Below, piece after piece: positions 16,516-25,999 of a stretch of 63,342 nucleotides of DNA. Numbering within the stretch: the stretch's first letter is position 1; each line of letters begins with the position of its first letter. The DNA is from an uncultured Spartobacteria bacterium. Its GTDB lineage: Bacteria; Verrucomicrobiota; Verrucomicrobiia; Chthoniobacterales; JAATET01. The position numbers and the translations under genes were made by a program. The stretch lies in NCBI GenBank assembly GCA_938011325.1, contig CALLUD010000020.1, positions 1-63,342 of the forward strand. The letters are read 5' to 3'. The notes under the pieces are model-generated. The model was not told the DNA's origin. It did no database searches and worked only from the letters and a program-made list of their open reading frames with translations.

Positions 16516-17643
16516 TTGAACACGACCACGCCGCGCATTTTCGTTGCCGCCACCGAGCAGAATGTCGGCAAGACGACGACATCGCTCGGCCTCTACGGCG
16601 TGCTGCGCAAGCGGTTCCGGCACATCGGCTTCATCAAGCCCGTGGGGCAGCGATTTACCGAGGTCGAGGGCAAGCGGATCGACGAGGACAGCGTCCTGAT
16701 CCGCGACACGTTCCATACGGAAATCCCGATCGAGGACATGAGCCCGATCGCGGTCGAGCCCGATTTCACGCGGCGCTACATCGAGCGGTCGAACAGCGAC
16801 CAGCTCGTGCGGAGGATCCAGCATTCGTTCGACCGCGCGACGTGGGAGAAACAATTTGCCATCATCGAGGGCACCGGGCACGCGGGAGTCGGCTCGGTGT
16901 TCGACCTGTCGAATGCGCGCGTGGCGAAGATTCTTTGCAGCAAGGTGCTGCTCGTGACGCCGGGCGGCATCGGGCGTCCCATCGACGAGGCGGCGGTAAA
17001 CCGCGCGCTGTTCGACGCCGAGGGCGTCGAGGTGATCGGCGTCGTGATGAACAAGGTGCTGCCGAGCAAGTTTGATTACATTTCGGAGTTCGCGAAAAAG
17101 GGCTTCGGCCGCCTCGGGCTGGAGCTGCTCGGCGTGATGCCGCAGGAGCGCATGCTCGCGGAGCCGACGCTCGTGGATATTTGCTCGGTGATTCGCGGCG
17201 AGGTGCTGGCCGGGCACCACGGCCTGCGCGTCCGTGCGGGCTCCGTGATGATTGGCGCGATGCAGCCGGCGAATGTGCTCGAACGTCTGGAGGAGCGCAC
17301 GCTGTTGATCGTTCCCGGCGACCGGGAGGACATCATTCTCGCGGCCATCTCCGTGGCGCAGACACCCGGAGACGGCGTGGCGGAGTGCAGCCTCTCGGGG
17401 CTCGTGCTTTCCGAGTCGCTGAAGCCGAGCGGAGCGGTCGCGGATCTCGTCGCGAAGGCGGCGCTGCCGGTGATTGCGTCGCCGATGGACAGCTACACGA
17501 TCGCGAGCCGCATTCACTCGATGACCGTGAAAACGCTCCCCGGCGACGACGAGAAGATCGGGCGCATTCAGCAGCTCGTCTCCGAATACGTCAACGTGGA
17601 CCGGATCCTCGAGAAGATCGGAGTGCCTCAGGGCAACGGATAA
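16516..17643 (+). CDS. P-loop/DRTGG regulatory protein (Pta N-terminal module as a separate gene)
   Basis: A 375-aa protein. The BioD-like P-loop NTPase (about 1-215; TEQNVGKTTTSLGLYG Walker A and IIEGTGHAG) is followed by a DRTGG-like domain (about 215-325) and a short C-terminal tail. Fused to PTA_PTB, this architecture is the N-terminal half of long Pta enzymes, where it acts in regulation. Here it follows the catalytic gene instead of preceding it. The start must be the TTG at 16516, since the first in-frame ATG lies beyond the Walker motif. The 3' end overlaps the convergent lipoprotein gene by 16 bases. Confidence 0.85.
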   Translation: MNTTTPRIFVAATEQNVGKTTTSLGLYGVLRKRFRHIGFIKPVGQRFTEVEGKRIDEDSVLIRDTFHTEIPIEDMSPIAVEPDFTRRYIERSNSDQLVRRIQHSFDRATWEKQFAIIEGTGHAGVGSVFDLSNARVAKILCSKVLLVTPGGIGRPIDEAAVNRALFDAEGVEVIGVVMNKVLPSKFDYISEFAKKGFGRLGLELLGVMPQERMLAEPTLVDICSVIRGEVLAGHHGLRVRAGSVMIGAMQPANVLERLEERTLLIVPGDREDIILAAISVAQTPGDGVAECSLSGLVLSESLKPSGAVADLVAKAALPVIASPMDSYTIASRIHSMTVKTLPGDDEKIGRIQQLVSEYVNVDRILEKIGVPQGNG

Positions 17644-19727
17644 CCCGGATCGGGCAGGCCGTTTGCCGCGAAGGGATCGTAGTCCCACTGCCGCGGCGGG
17701 AACCAGCGACGTTCATCCGCCTCGCGCGCCAGCGGCGTTGACCAGTTTCGCCAGATCATCGCCTTGTAGAATCGATCGGCGGCTTCGGGGTCGCGGTCCT
17801 TCAGCCATGAGCCCGCGCGTGCGAAAACCCGGGCGGTTCGCTCGCTGTTGCGCGGCATCTTCATCGCGGCCTGCCACGCGAGATCGGCGGCCACGTAGCG
17901 GTAGTGGAAGCGTTTGGCGGGCTTCACGCGATGCCGCGCCGCGCGAAACAGCTCGTTCATGGAAATCGGCGGGACCGGAAGCGCTTCCGGATTGAGGTGA
18001 AATTCGCTTCGTCGAACCGCCGGATCGTCGGTGGGGAAATTCCCGCCCCACGAGGCGAGGTCGGGAAAATCCTCCGTGCCGAAAAGTTCCAGGCCCAGGG
18101 CGCGATGAATCTGCGCGGCCTGCCAGAGCGATTCCGGGTCGTTCTTCGCCCGGAGTTCCCGGTAGCGATGGTAGATCGGCCGGAGCTTTTCGGGCATCAA
18201 CGCCGCCGCCATCTCGTCGCGGCCCTCTCGCGCGAGTCGCCTCGCGGCAAGAAACCGAAGCCAGGCGGCCTTGGACTGGTGGACGTCACCGTTCGCAGAC
18301 GGGAGGTCATTCAGCAGAGTCATGAGTTCGCGGATCGAGAGCAAACGTTCGGCGACGTAAGCGGTATCCTGTTCATATCCGCCATCGAACAAATGATGGG
18401 CGGAGGCGCGGTAATCGCCGAGGGCAAGCCGTGTGATCGCCGCGTCGGCCAGTGCGCGGCGAACCCGGATGGAGGCAACCTCACCCTCCGGGATGATTGC
18501 GCCATCCACGTAGATGCCGTAGCGCTCGTCGCCGGGTTTCGGAGACTCGGCGGTCGAGCGGGCGAAGTATTTGTCGGCGGCTTCGACGTCGCCGCGCTGC
18601 AGGGCGAGCTTTCCACGGAGCGAATTGGCGACGGGTGAATCGGATGGCGCGAGGGCCAGCCATCGTTCGGCGGTGGAAAACTCCCCGGCGCTGTATGCCA
18701 GCCAGGCAACCTGGACCGCTTCCCCGGAAGCCCGCATCCCGGCCTGCTCGAGCGCGGAGAGCCAGGCATCGGCCGCGGGTTCCTCGATCTGTCGGCCGGA
18801 CAGGAAATCCCAGTCCATTTCGCCCCGGGGAATCAGCGATGCGGTGATCAATTTGCGGATCAACGGATCGCGCGCATAGCGGTCGAGATCCTCCGCGGAG
18901 CTTTCCCCGATTTCGGGAATCGCGCGTCGCAGGGACGGGTAGCCAAAGCGATCGCCGGCAAGGGCCTGATTCGCGTAGATGATGATGGCGTCCCGGCGGT
19001 TGCCGGAGTCGAGGGCATGGCGGGCGATCCAGCCCGCTGCGGATCGACCGAGGTGAAGGGGATCCGGAAATCCCGATTGAGAGAGCCGGATCGTTTCGCG
19101 ATACCACGGCTCCGCCTCGGCGAGGGAGGTGTCCTTCGCGATTCGGGCCAGCATCCATGCCGCCCAGACGGAACGGTTCCTTCGCTGCTCCTCCGGCCAC
19201 TGGAGCAGACCCTGCCAAATTGCCTGCGCTTTCGCGCGATCGTCGTCGATGAAGGCCAGCGCGCCGCGCAAATACTCGACGACGTCCGGCGGCAGGTCCG
19301 CGGGCCATCGATCCTCTCGGGCTTCCGCGAGCAATCGCCCGCCCTCCTGAGGGTTTCCCGCATCCCACGGCAGGCTGTTGCCCCTGTTGTCGGGATCGGC
19401 CTGCAAAAGCATCGCATATCGAAGATTTCGATAATCCCGCAGCAGATCGCTGCGCCGGGGCTCCGGGAGGTCGGCGAGCAGTCCTTCGAGTTCCTCGATT
19501 TCCGCGTCGATTGAAGGCTGCGAAGCGTCGGATTCCTTCCCCGCGGGAACAAGAGGCGAAGCGGGGAAATCGATTTTCCTTACCTGTTCGTGAAAGCCCG
19601 ATGGCGGCGGGAGGAGGGCATAGCGCGGCTCGATGAGCGCGGACTCGGGAAAGAACGGCCCGCATGCGAAGAGGGACGCCACCGACGCGGCCCCGAGAAT
19701 CGCGCACCATGATGCCGTGCGGTTCAT
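17628..19727 (-). CDS. Large lipoprotein with TPR-like helical repeats
   Basis: A 699-aa predicted lipoprotein: hydrophobic signal followed by lipobox LFAC (C22). The mature protein is mostly alpha-helical with degenerate tetratricopeptide-type pairs (for example LALQRGDVEAADKYFAR and WLAYSAGEFSTAERWLALA), suggesting a protein-protein scaffold in the periplasm. I recognise no enzymatic motif. Its ATG overlaps the stop of the DUF3142-like gene by four bases, so the two are coupled and likely act together. Confidence 0.75.
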   Translation of the reverse strand: MNRTASWCAILGAASVASLFACGPFFPESALIEPRYALLPPPSGFHEQVRKIDFPASPLVPAGKESDASQPSIDAEIEELEGLLADLPEPRRSDLLRDYRNLRYAMLLQADPDNRGNSLPWDAGNPQEGGRLLAEAREDRWPADLPPDVVEYLRGALAFIDDDRAKAQAIWQGLLQWPEEQRRNRSVWAAWMLARIAKDTSLAEAEPWYRETIRLSQSGFPDPLHLGRSAAGWIARHALDSGNRRDAIIIYANQALAGDRFGYPSLRRAIPEIGESSAEDLDRYARDPLIRKLITASLIPRGEMDWDFLSGRQIEEPAADAWLSALEQAGMRASGEAVQVAWLAYSAGEFSTAERWLALAPSDSPVANSLRGKLALQRGDVEAADKYFARSTAESPKPGDERYGIYVDGAIIPEGEVASIRVRRALADAAITRLALGDYRASAHHLFDGGYEQDTAYVAERLLSIRELMTLLNDLPSANGDVHQSKAAWLRFLAARRLAREGRDEMAAALMPEKLRPIYHRYRELRAKNDPESLWQAAQIHRALGLELFGTEDFPDLASWGGNFPTDDPAVRRSEFHLNPEALPVPPISMNELFRAARHRVKPAKRFHYRYVAADLAWQAAMKMPRNSERTARVFARAGSWLKDRDPEAADRFYKAMIWRNWSTPLAREADERRWFPPRQWDYDPFAANGLPDPGYPLP

Positions 19728-20962
19728 GGAGCGGGACTGGCGGGCTTGCGACGAATCCAGCCGAGCGTTCTCGACTCCCCGTCGCGAAGTCTCCGGCTGG
19801 AATTTTGATCGAGTGAGAAGATCAAGGCGCCCGCCAGGATTTCCGCCTTGTAAGGCGGCAATGCATCATAAGCCAACAACGTATCGGCGCGATCTTCTAT
19901 TCGAATTTTCCTCGGCAATTCTGCGGGCATTTCGCCCGAGGATGTCGCGACGATGCGCTCGGCGCCGTTTGGCATGGGCTCTTGGGAGATTTCGATGGCC
20001 GCGGTGGGCTGGCGTCCGGCCATTACTGCGGCCAGCGTCGCGGCGGACCAGTTGCGGCGATCGGACGCGACCGGGAGGCGATACCAGAAAATTCCGCGGA
20101 GATTTTCGGGATGGCCGCGCTGGATTTCGCTTACGAAGGCGGCAAGCGCGAGAGGGTCGGAGAAGCACCGAACGGCCCGGCCGTTTGCAGGGAGGTCGCG
20201 GGAGATTGCCTCGGATTCGATGGCCACGAGCCGTCCCTCCGCGTCGAAAATGGCCAGGCTTTCGTAGGTGGGGAGGGCGATTCGAAACGGCACGCCTTCC
20301 CGCGCCGCGCGGTCAATCGCCCCGCGCGCCGGGACGGGATCGAAAAGGGGCGCTTCACCCGCCGCAGGGTCGGGGACTTCCAGCGAATGAAGCTGGAGAA
20401 CGAAACCGGAGGCCGCGCGAGCGAACTCCCGCCAGCCCGGTTGCCCGATCCATGCGGGCAGGGCGGTGGGAACGATCGAATCGTGGCGTTTGGACAGGTC
20501 GGCCAAAAATTTCGCGTAAACCGGGAGGAGCCGCGTCGGGCAGTCGTAGTCGATCTGGATTTCGGTGACGGCGATGCCCGCCTGCGTGGTTTCCTGAAGG
20601 ATGCGATTGATCTCCCCGGATACCGCTTCGAGGTGGGAAGGATCGGAGCCGAGGCCATTGGGAGCGGAGGGAATGCGGATGGCGAACCCGGCCTTGGTTG
20701 TGCTCCTGGCAAGCGATGGGAGATCGGGTGCAACGGGCGTGCGGGTGACGCCGGACGGCTGGAAGGTCATTTCCCGCCAGAGCAGGCAGGGCTCGTCGCA
20801 CGGGATCGTGGCGAGCGCCTCCGCGACTTCCGGGCTGAAATTTCGCTGCCAGACATAGACGCCTTGGGAAAGAGGCCCGGGTGTTCGCTGGCAGGCCGTT
20901 GGGAGCAGGATTGTGGCGACGACCGCGGCTTGAAAGATTCTCTGAACAAATTCTGCGGTCAT
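19724..20962 (-). CDS. DUF3142-like lipoprotein
   Basis: A 412-aa exported protein with lipobox PTAC (C24). The N-terminal half resembles DUF3142, a TIM-barrel-like family: QGVYVWQRNFSPEV at the start, EIQIDYDCPTRLLPVYAKFL in the middle and LHSLEVPD later. The Asp-rich IDYDCPT resembles a glycosidase-type catalytic strand, but no activity is established. The C-terminal part reads as beta-strands. It is the upstream partner of the TPR-like lipoprotein (ATGA overlap) and divergent from the ExbB operon. Confidence 0.7.
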   Translation of the reverse strand: MTAEFVQRIFQAAVVATILLPTACQRTPGPLSQGVYVWQRNFSPEVAEALATIPCDEPCLLWREMTFQPSGVTRTPVAPDLPSLARSTTKAGFAIRIPSAPNGLGSDPSHLEAVSGEINRILQETTQAGIAVTEIQIDYDCPTRLLPVYAKFLADLSKRHDSIVPTALPAWIGQPGWREFARAASGFVLQLHSLEVPDPAAGEAPLFDPVPARGAIDRAAREGVPFRIALPTYESLAIFDAEGRLVAIESEAISRDLPANGRAVRCFSDPLALAAFVSEIQRGHPENLRGIFWYRLPVASDRRNWSAATLAAVMAGRQPTAAIEISQEPMPNGAERIVATSSGEMPAELPRKIRIEDRADTLLAYDALPPYKAEILAGALIFSLDQNSSRRLRDGESRTLGWIRRKPASPAP

Positions 20963-20985
20963 CCGTCTAGTAGGGGAAGTGTGGC

Positions 20986-21013
20986 TTGCGCCGGACCCGG
21001 GGGAGTTTACACT
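20986..21013 (+). promoter_or_regulatory. Predicted promoter of the ExbBD operon
   Basis: -35-like TTGCGC (20986-20991), 16-base spacer, -10-like TACACT (21008-21013). The expected start is near 21020, only about 8 bases before the ATG at 21028. It lies in the 65-base divergent gap with the DUF3142-like gene. Confidence 0.45.
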
Positions 21014-21027
21014 ACGCGCGGTTTATC

Positions 21028-21795
21028 ATGTTCAGGAAAACTCTCCCTTGGGCTGCGGCCCTGATACTGTCAGCCCCGGTGGCCATGGCTCAGGATGAGA
21101 CCACCGGTGCGGTCGGTTCCGGGGAAACCGATCTCTGGCAGGTCCTGATGTCCGGCGGCCCCGTGATGATTCCGCTCGCGGCGCTGTCGGTGATCGCGGT
21201 GATGCTGATCCTGATTTATTTCTTCACGCTTCGACGCGGGGCGATCGTGAGCGCGCGTTACATGACGACCGCCGACGCGCTGCTTCGCAAGGGCGACTAC
21301 TATGGATTGCTTGCCGTTTCGAACCGCCATGGCGAGGCGGTGGCCCGCGTGATGCGGCGGACGGTGGATTTTCTGACGAAGAATCCGCGCGCCACGATCG
21401 CCGAGGCCCGCGAAATTGCTGAAACGGAAGGCACGCGGCAGGCCAGCAAACTGAACCAGCAAATCGTTTATCTCGCCGACATTGGAACCATCGCGCCGAT
21501 GCTCGGCCTTTTCGGCACCGTGCTGGGAATGATCAAGTCGTTCAGCGTGGTGGCCAATGACATTGCGACCACGCGCCCGATGCTGCTGGCTTCGGGTGTG
21601 GCCGAGGCGCTGGTGACCACGGCGGCGGGCCTGCTCATCGGCATTCCGGCGATGGCGGCGTATGCGTTTTTCCGCGGCCGGGTGCAGAGCCTCATCGCGG
21701 ACCTCGAGGCGGCGACGACGCAGTTGATGGCGCTGATGGGATCGAACTTCAAGCCGGGCCAGATTCGCCCGCGGGAGGACCGGAGTTACGAATGA
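21028..21795 (+). CDS. ExbB/TolQ/MotA-family proton channel subunit
   Basis: A 255-aa inner-membrane protein. An N-terminal cleavable-looking signal (cut after VAMAQ) precedes three transmembrane segments: IPLAALSVIAVMLILIYFF, then the paired helices around ADIGTIAPMLGLFGTVLGMI and LVTTAAGLLIGIPAMAAYAFF. The APMLGLFGTVLGM stretch is the family signature. With the next gene it forms a proton-motive-force driven motor like ExbBD or TolQR. No TonB or TolA gene is in the window, so the energised partner is unknown. It is the first gene of the coupled operon, and its stop overlaps exbD as ATGA. Confidence 0.9.
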   Translation: MFRKTLPWAAALILSAPVAMAQDETTGAVGSGETDLWQVLMSGGPVMIPLAALSVIAVMLILIYFFTLRRGAIVSARYMTTADALLRKGDYYGLLAVSNRHGEAVARVMRRTVDFLTKNPRATIAEAREIAETEGTRQASKLNQQIVYLADIGTIAPMLGLFGTVLGMIKSFSVVANDIATTRPMLLASGVAEALVTTAAGLLIGIPAMAAYAFFRGRVQSLIADLEAATTQLMALMGSNFKPGQIRPREDRSYE

Positions 21796-22205
21796 ATTTT
21801 CGCGGCAGGGCTCAGCCGGAGGCGTCGGGATTCCAGATCGCCCCGATGATCGACATCGTTTTTCTGCTGCTCATCTTCTTCCTGGTGACGTGGAATTTTG
21901 CGCGCAGTGAGGCGGAGCTGGACGTGAAGGTGCCGACCGCCCGCGAGGGCAAGGAGACACGGCGTGCGGTGGGCGAGGTGATCATCAACGTTCGCAACGA
22001 CGGCACGATCGTGATGAACCGCAGGACGATGTCCGAGGAGGAGCTGACCGCCGCGTTGACGAGAATCGCCGAGCTTTACCCCGACCAGGCCGTCGTGCTG
22101 CGGGGCGACGAGAACGTCGAATACAACCACATCGTCAAGGTGCTGGATATCTGTCGGATGGCGAACATCTGGAACGTCGCGTTCGCGACGGCGAAGCCTG
22201 AATGA
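21792..22205 (+). CDS. ExbD/TolR-family proton channel subunit
   Basis: A 137-aa protein with one N-terminal transmembrane helix and a periplasmic domain. The helix FQIAPMIDIVFLLLIFFLV contains the conserved proton-carrying Asp (D21). The periplasmic part (NVRNDGTIVMNRR, VVLRGDENVEYNHIVKVLDI) is typical ExbD. It pairs with the upstream ExbB-like protein. ATGA overlaps at both ends indicate translational coupling in a fixed order. Confidence 0.92.
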   Translation: MNFRGRAQPEASGFQIAPMIDIVFLLLIFFLVTWNFARSEAELDVKVPTAREGKETRRAVGEVIINVRNDGTIVMNRRTMSEEELTAALTRIAELYPDQAVVLRGDENVEYNHIVKVLDICRMANIWNVAFATAKPE

Positions 22206-24838
22206 AGCGCGGAGTTTTTCTGGCATCCCTGTTGACGGTGTCGCCGCTTCTTGCGCAGCAGGAGCCGGAGGTGCGCCGTGCCCAACCGGTGAATCCTCCG
22301 GAGGTTCGTCGTGCCGAGCCGATCGACCCGAATACTTATCCGAATCCCGCGTGGGTGGAGCGCGTGCGCCGTGCCGAGCCGGTGGCCACGCCGGAGCCCA
22401 CACCGGTCGCGACGCCAGTTCCCGTGGCGACTCCCATTCCGATCGCGACGCCGATTCCGATGGAGCCGGAGCCCACGCCGCGCGAAGACCGGATCGTGCC
22501 TCCGGAGCCGGCAGAGCCGGAGCCCACGCCCGCCACGGCTGAGGAACCTCCGCCGCAAGCGGATGAGGAGCCGGGTGATCAGTTGATCCGTCTCGCGCCC
22601 GCGGAGAACCTCCCGACGGGGAATCAGAACCTGCTCGCGGGAAATGGATTCTACCGCCGGAAGATGTATGACATGGCGATTCCGGAGTATGAGAAGTTTT
22701 TGATCTCCGAGCCGCATGCGGATGGCCGCGATGGCGCGATGTTCCGCCTCGCGGAGAGTCACCGCTTTCTCGGGAACGACCGCGCGGCAAAGGAGGGGTA
22801 TCAGCGCCTTCTCGCCGAATTTCGCGAAGGCGAATACGTAGGGTCGGCGGCGTATCGCCTGGCGGAGATTTTTTACGCGGACGGAAATTACGCCGTCGCG
22901 GTGGAGATGTTCCGCAAGGCGGAGGAGAACGCCCCGAATCGCGAGATCAAGCTGGCGGCGTTGTTTTATCAGGCAAACGCGCTCGAGAAGCTGCAGAAGC
23001 CGCGCGAGGCGGCGGATGCCTTCCGGAAGCTCGTGGCGGTCGAGGAGGACAATCCATTTCGCGACAATGCGCAGTTCCGGCTGGCGGAGCTGGCGGCGCG
23101 TCGCGGCAGCAAGCAGGAGGCCTTCCTCGCCTACGAATCGCTGTCGGAGAACGCAGAGAAGGCGGAAATGAAGGCCGAGGCCATGGTGAAGGCGGCGGCG
23201 CTCGCGGCGGAACTTGGCAAGCCGGAGCGCGCGAAGGAACTCTTCGACAAGGCGCTCACGATGCCGGCGATCGGCGACTGGCGGGGCGTCGCGAAACTCG
23301 GCGTGCTGAGGCTCGCCTATGAGGCCGGGCTCTACGAGGAGTCGGCGAAGATTTCGGAAAAGGAACTCAGCGAGCTTCCGCCCGACGCGCTGCCCGAGGC
23401 ATTGGTCATCATGGCAAACTCGCAGCGCCAGCTTGGGAAATTCGCCGAGGCGCTCGAGATCTACGATCGCGTGATGCGGGAGTTTCCGAGGTCGGACGCC
23501 GCGAAGCAGGCGCAGTTTCAGCGCCTCGTGTGCCTCGATGCGACAGGTGCGGAGGGCATTGCTTCGCAGATCGACGCGTTTCTCGAGAACGCCACCGATC
23601 CCCGCGAACGGGCGCAGGCGATCCTGCTGAAGGCGGAGACGTTGTTCAAGGCGGGCGATTACGCCGGGGCGATGCCGCTCTACGAGAAGGTGCTGGGTTC
23701 CAAGCTGCCGGAGCGTCTGCTCGAGCCGGCGCTCTACAAGCTCGGCTGGTGCATGCTCCAGACCGGAAATGCCGACGGCGCGGTGCAGACGTTTTCGCAG
23801 TATCTGCAGAAATATCCAAAGAGCGAACTCGCGGCGGCGGCGCTCGCGCAACGCGCCCTCGCGAAGCAGCAACTCAAGGCCTACGACGCCGCGATGACGG
23901 ATTTCCAGAAGCTGATCAACGATTACCCGAACGCGAAGGAGCGCGAGCTCGCGATGCAGCAGAAGGCGTTGATCCTCGGCCAGCAGGAGAAGTTCGACGA
24001 GATGACGGCGGCGTTTTCGGAGCTGCTGAAGGAGTATCCCGAAACCAAGGCCGCGGCGCAGGCGGAGTATTGGATCGGCTGGGCGGCATTCCAGAAGAAG
24101 GACTATCCCGCGGCGATCGAGCATTTGTCGAAGTCGCGCGATCTCGACAAGGAGGGCTTTGGCGAGCGGGCAGGCGTGAAGATCCTTCTCGCCCACTACT
24201 ACAACGAGAATCTCGACGGCGTGGTCGAGGAGGCCGGAAAGCTCGATACAAACAGCGTGCCGGCGGAGGTGATGGCGTGGCTCGGCGAGAAATACTACGC
24301 AAAAGGCGACTTCAAGAAGGCCAACGAGTTTCTTTCGCCGGTGCTGGCCCGCAGCGGGGCGCCGATCAGCCCGGATGTCCTGCTCGCGCTCGCGAAGGCG
24401 CGTCTGGCGTTGAAGGATTACGATGGTGCGCGCGACCCGGTGCAACGGTATCTCGCGGAAGCGCGCGATCCGGTGAGCCGTGCGCGCGGGTTGCTTGCGT
24501 CGGCGCGTTTGTCGCTTGGCACCGGGAACTACGCGGATGCGGACAAGCTCGTGGAGGAGGCATTGCTCCTCCAGCCCGAGGGCAAATACAACGCCGAGGC
24601 GCGCATGCTGGCGGCGGAGGTGCTGACGGCGCGTGGTGATCACGACGGCGCCGCGCGGGCCTACGCGACGGTGGCGGTGCTTTACGATGACCCGGAAATC
24701 ACGCCCCAGGCATTGAAGCGGGCGGTGGACGCATTCCGTCGAGCCGGCAAGCCGGATGAGGCGGAGAAGGCTTTGAAAGAACTCCGGGAACGCTTTCCGG
24801 AGGAACAGGAAAAATCGAAGACCGCGGCGCAAAATTGA
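22202..24838 (+). CDS. Large periplasmic TPR protein (operon scaffold)
   Basis: An 878-aa exported protein. A signal peptide (MKRGVFLASLLTVSPLLAQ) is followed by a Pro/Glu/Thr-rich linker (about 20-130) with VATP repeats and then a long array of tetratricopeptide repeats to the C-terminus (for example DMAIPEYEKFLISEPHADG and YAVAVEMFRKAEENAP). The Pro-rich segment recalls periplasm-spanning regions of TonB/TolA, but there is no C-terminal TonB fold. It may link the ExbBD motor to envelope partners, much as YbgF/CpoB accompanies Tol-Pal (inference). ATGA overlaps exbD; the 3' end overlaps the protease as TTGA. Confidence 0.8.
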   Translation: MKRGVFLASLLTVSPLLAQQEPEVRRAQPVNPPEVRRAEPIDPNTYPNPAWVERVRRAEPVATPEPTPVATPVPVATPIPIATPIPMEPEPTPREDRIVPPEPAEPEPTPATAEEPPPQADEEPGDQLIRLAPAENLPTGNQNLLAGNGFYRRKMYDMAIPEYEKFLISEPHADGRDGAMFRLAESHRFLGNDRAAKEGYQRLLAEFREGEYVGSAAYRLAEIFYADGNYAVAVEMFRKAEENAPNREIKLAALFYQANALEKLQKPREAADAFRKLVAVEEDNPFRDNAQFRLAELAARRGSKQEAFLAYESLSENAEKAEMKAEAMVKAAALAAELGKPERAKELFDKALTMPAIGDWRGVAKLGVLRLAYEAGLYEESAKISEKELSELPPDALPEALVIMANSQRQLGKFAEALEIYDRVMREFPRSDAAKQAQFQRLVCLDATGAEGIASQIDAFLENATDPRERAQAILLKAETLFKAGDYAGAMPLYEKVLGSKLPERLLEPALYKLGWCMLQTGNADGAVQTFSQYLQKYPKSELAAAALAQRALAKQQLKAYDAAMTDFQKLINDYPNAKERELAMQQKALILGQQEKFDEMTAAFSELLKEYPETKAAAQAEYWIGWAAFQKKDYPAAIEHLSKSRDLDKEGFGERAGVKILLAHYYNENLDGVVEEAGKLDTNSVPAEVMAWLGEKYYAKGDFKKANEFLSPVLARSGAPISPDVLLALAKARLALKDYDGARDPVQRYLAEARDPVSRARGLLASARLSLGTGNYADADKLVEEALLLQPEGKYNAEARMLAAEVLTARGDHDGAARAYATVAVLYDDPEITPQALKRAVDAFRRAGKPDEAEKALKELRERFPEEQEKSKTAAQN

Positions 24839-25959
24839 GCGAAACAACGGCGATTCCTCCCAACTCAGGAATGCGGAGCGTCCTGAGGTTCCTCGCCTTT
24901 GCACTCGTTCTCGTGCTCGCGCTGGTCGTGTTTTACTTTTTCCAACGCGAGCGATCGACGCCCCATGAGGGGTCGCTTCACACATTGCAGGCTCTTGACA
25001 ACGAGATCACGGCGCTTGTGAACCGCGTGGTTCCGTCGGTGGTGAGCATTTCCGTGCGTGTGGACAATGGCCCGCAGGACCGCATGCAATGGCTGCGTCA
25101 GCTCGTGGGGATTGCCCAGCCGCAGGTGGCCGATCCGCAGCTCGGCTCGGGCGTGATCGTTTCCTCCGAGGGGCACATTCTCACGAACGTGCACGTGATT
25201 GCCGGGGCGACGCGCGTGGAGGTGCAGCTCAACGACGGGAGAATGTATCTCGCGCGATTTCTCGGAGCGGACGAGCAGGCGGACATCGCGGTGTTGAAGA
25301 TCGACGAGACCGGGCTGCCGGCGCTGCCGTTCGCCGATTCGAACAACGTATCCGTGGGGCAGATCGTGTTTGCGATCGGCAATCCGCTCGGCCTGCAGGA
25401 AACCGTCACGCAGGGCATCATCAGCGGAAAGGGCCGTCGCGCGGTGAGCGCGGTGAGCGCGGACTTTTTTCAAACGGACGCGGCGATCAATCCCGGAAAC
25501 TCCGGCGGGCCGCTCGTGAACGTGCGTGGCGAGATCGTGGGCATCAGCAATTCCGTCCTGCTCGACAGCACGGGCATCAGCTTCGCCATTCCGTCAAACC
25601 TCGCGATGCGTGTCTTCGACGACGTCGTGAAGCGCGGGAAGATTTCCCGGCCGTGGTTTGGCGCGTTCACGTGGCCGTTGAACGACCAGATTGCCTCGGA
25701 GCTCGGTGTCGGCACGAAGACCGGCAACCTCGTGATTTCCGTGGTGGAAGGCTCTCCGGCGGAGCAGGCGGGGATCCGGCCCGGGGATGTGTTGAAGGAG
25801 TTCGACGGGCAGCCCGTGCGCGACTCGGTGGACATCCGGAACCGGATCGCGGAGATGAAGGAAGGCGACAAGGTCGAGGTGACTCTCTGGCGCGCGGGCA
25901 AGCTGGAGAAGGTCCAGGTTGTTGTCGCCCCGCAGCCGTGGCGTGAGCGCGGCGGTTGA
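24835..25959 (+). CDS. Membrane-anchored HtrA/DegS-type serine protease with one PDZ domain
   Basis: A 374-aa protein. A single transmembrane anchor (about 17-36) is followed by a trypsin-like domain with catalytic triad H120 (LTNVHVIAG), D150 (EQADIAVLK) and S223 (NPGNSGGPL), then a single PDZ domain (about 275-370; GSPAEQAGIRPGDVLKEFDG). One PDZ plus an uncleaved anchor is the DegS arrangement rather than DegP. All catalytic residues are intact. The start is TTG at 24835, giving a TTGA overlap with the TPR gene; an ATG at 24871 (MRSVLRF) would remove 12 residues. No anti-sigma factor is nearby, so its target is open. Confidence 0.92.
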   Translation: MSETTAIPPNSGMRSVLRFLAFALVLVLALVVFYFFQRERSTPHEGSLHTLQALDNEITALVNRVVPSVVSISVRVDNGPQDRMQWLRQLVGIAQPQVADPQLGSGVIVSSEGHILTNVHVIAGATRVEVQLNDGRMYLARFLGADEQADIAVLKIDETGLPALPFADSNNVSVGQIVFAIGNPLGLQETVTQGIISGKGRRAVSAVSADFFQTDAAINPGNSGGPLVNVRGEIVGISNSVLLDSTGISFAIPSNLAMRVFDDVVKRGKISRPWFGAFTWPLNDQIASELGVGTKTGNLVISVVEGSPAEQAGIRPGDVLKEFDGQPVRDSVDIRNRIAEMKEGDKVEVTLWRAGKLEKVQVVVAPQPWRERGG

Positions 25960-25999
25960 CAGAAGCCGGGCGCAAATTTAACGGTTGTGGATTCCCCGC

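Noticed and set aside
15409..17688. Long open frame upstream of folP
   Set aside because: It is the antisense shadow of pta and its partner gene; composition is typical of a GC-rich shadow frame.
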